From NCBI GenBank assembly GCA_017624235.1, contig JAGANL010000045.1, forward strand, positions 26,682 to 90,681: a stretch of DNA of 64,000 nt, in the 5' to 3' direction. Under the pieces are notes generated by a model. That model searched no databases. It saw only the letters and a program-made list of their open reading frames with translations, and was not told the DNA's origin. The DNA comes from Lachnospiraceae bacterium. GTDB taxonomy: Bacteria > Bacillota > Clostridia > Lachnospirales > Lachnospiraceae. Positions 63,421 through 64,000 of this stretch are shown piece by piece; positions within the stretch are counted from its first letter, which is position 1; every line of letters starts with the position of its first letter. The translations under genes and the position numbers were made by a program.

Positions 63421-63683
63421 ACCGTGCAGCCGGGGCGTTAGCGGTGCCTTGTACCTGCAATCCGCTATAGCAGGGGTGATATCTTACGGAGGGCTTTGGC
63501 TTTTGCGGCTGCCCTTTATAAGTGGCGTTGAAGTTTGGGTCTTACGCAATGGAAATCTGCGAACCGTGTCAGGTTGGGAACAAAGCAGCACTAAGCAGAA
63601 CCTTTCATGTGCCGTGAGGGTGCCTGGCGGAGTTAACTGTAAAGGTAACGCGCAGGGGTGTCGTTCGAAGTAAGATGCACGGT
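63421..63683 (+). ncRNA. ffs: Signal recognition particle RNA, large (Bacillus scRNA) type
   Basis: About 263 bases; ends pair as ACCGTGCA (63421-63428) with TGCACGGT (63676-63683). The 5' Alu-like domain contains GTTAGCGGTGCCTTGTACC-TGCAATCCGCTATAGCAGGGG, the conserved part of Bacillus scRNA. The helix 8 segment is GTCAGGTTGGGAAC...AAGCAGCACTAAG, the Ffh-binding domain. It forms the SRP with Ffh and targets membrane proteins. Open reading frames within it on either strand are spurious. Exact ends are inferred from pairing. Confidence 0.92.
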
Positions 63684-63713
63684 CTTTATATGTCTGGAAA
63701 TATAGCAGCTGGC

Positions 63714-63747
63714 AACACCACCCTTTTTGGATGGTGTTTTGTTTGTT
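63714..63747 (+). terminator. Intrinsic terminator after the SRP RNA gene
   Basis: AACACCACCC (63714-63723) pairs with GGATGGTGTT (63729-63738) with one mismatch; loop TTTTT; then TTGTTTGTT. The intron begins right after it. Confidence 0.8.
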
Positions 63748-64000
63748 GTGCGCCTTGCGGCGCACGTTTCTAATGGGTGAAAGTCCCTAATCCGCCCTAG
63801 TAGTGGGAAGGATACAGCCAAAGACAAGGGTGTCCATCGTGAGGTGGAATCTGAAGGATGTCGGATGGCAAATCTCTGGTCTGACGAACAGAAATCACAT
63901 CAGGCTATAGTTAAGGATAAGGTTGCAACACAAACTGAAGTCCAATAACTACTCGGAATTAACTATGGTAAATGTGGCAGATAGATGGAGAGAAAGAAAC
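63748..64000 (+). mobile_element. Group II intron, 5' part (domain I), cut by window end
   Basis: Starts GTGCGCCTTGCGGCGCAC, a GUGYG-type intron start folded as a terminal stem, and continues with TTCTAATGGGTGAAAGTCCC, CCTAGTAGTGGGAAGG, ACAGCCAAAGACAAGGGTGT, CCATCGTGAGGTGGAATCTG and TCTGGTCTGACGAACAGAAA, segments typical of domain I of bacterial group II introns that encode an LtrA-like reverse transcriptase. The protein, domains V/VI and the 3' end lie outside the window. Inserted just after a Rho-independent terminator, a preferred place for some bacterial introns. Confidence 0.85.

Noticed and set aside
63449-63765. Short frames on both strands over the SRP RNA
   Set aside because: They lie in a structured RNA gene and have no ribosome sites.

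Overview
The window looks like a chromosomal segment of a Gram-positive anaerobic gut Clostridium relative, most likely a motile, spore-lineage member of the Lachnospiraceae. Reasons: strong AGGAGG ribosome sites, Firmicute promoters (TTGACA-17-TATAAT type), spoVM-independent spore maturation genes spmA/spmB, a YesN/YesM two-component pair, Ala/Glu/Pro-rich linkers on sugar-binding lipoproteins, a split transketolase, a methyl-accepting chemotaxis protein, an anaerobic-type radical SAM activase and a Bacillus-type large SRP RNA. The genus assignment is inference; no rRNA is present. No phage, IS element, CRISPR array or tRNA was seen. The only mobile element is the 5' end of a group II intron at the right edge.

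Layout. 1-2.3 kb: the end of a type II fatty-acid synthesis operon (fabZ end, a FabK/nitronate monooxygenase-like flavoprotein, fabH). 2.5-6.1 kb: an Rpn-type nuclease gene and a polar amino-acid ABC operon whose binding lipoprotein appears circularly permuted. 6.1-8.2 kb: a small XRE regulator/membrane protein pair behind three 23-bp-phased repeats, a ZIP metal transporter and a DtxR-type regulator. 8.3-11.3 kb: feoA-feoA-feoB and a 46-residue Cys-rich Feo partner, with DtxR-like inverted repeats. 11.4-14.8 kb: thioesterase, spmA and spmB, the latter two separated by an MgtC-like gene and a ComEC-like metallo-beta-lactamase. 14.8-22.5 kb: aldo/keto reductase, a KdpDE-like two-component pair, SLC13-type permease, cytidylate-kinase-like protein, K+/H+ antiporter, a membrane-tethered Mrr-like endonuclease and a TRIC-type channel. 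22.6-25.0 kb: a FabT-like repressor with its own putative operator, and a DUF885 peptidase-like protein.

25-48 kb is a pentose/furanose uptake and catabolism region: YesN/YesM followed by a YtfQRT-YjfF type transporter, a chemoreceptor and small membrane protein, a ChvE-MmsA-MmsB type transporter, AraR, then araA, araB-like kinase, araD, split transketolase, rpe and an HPr-like protein lacking the usual active-site His region. AraR-type operators (TTGTAC..GTACAA) are dense before both chvE and araA, tying uptake and conversion of L-arabinose to xylulose-5-phosphate and on into the pentose phosphate pathway to one repressor.

48-64 kb: PAP2 phosphatase, a PurF-like protein without the glutaminase Cys, metG, a lysophospholipase-like hydrolase, a D-lactate-dehydrogenase-like enzyme, an acetyltransferase, a putative c-di-GMP group (HD-GYP, YesL-like, GGDEF), the shared sugar ABC ATPase msmK, a CdaR-like regulator, a Lachnospiraceae-type protein of unknown function with a repeat linker, an NrdG2-type activase, tadA, the SRP RNA gene and, directly after its terminator, the group II intron.
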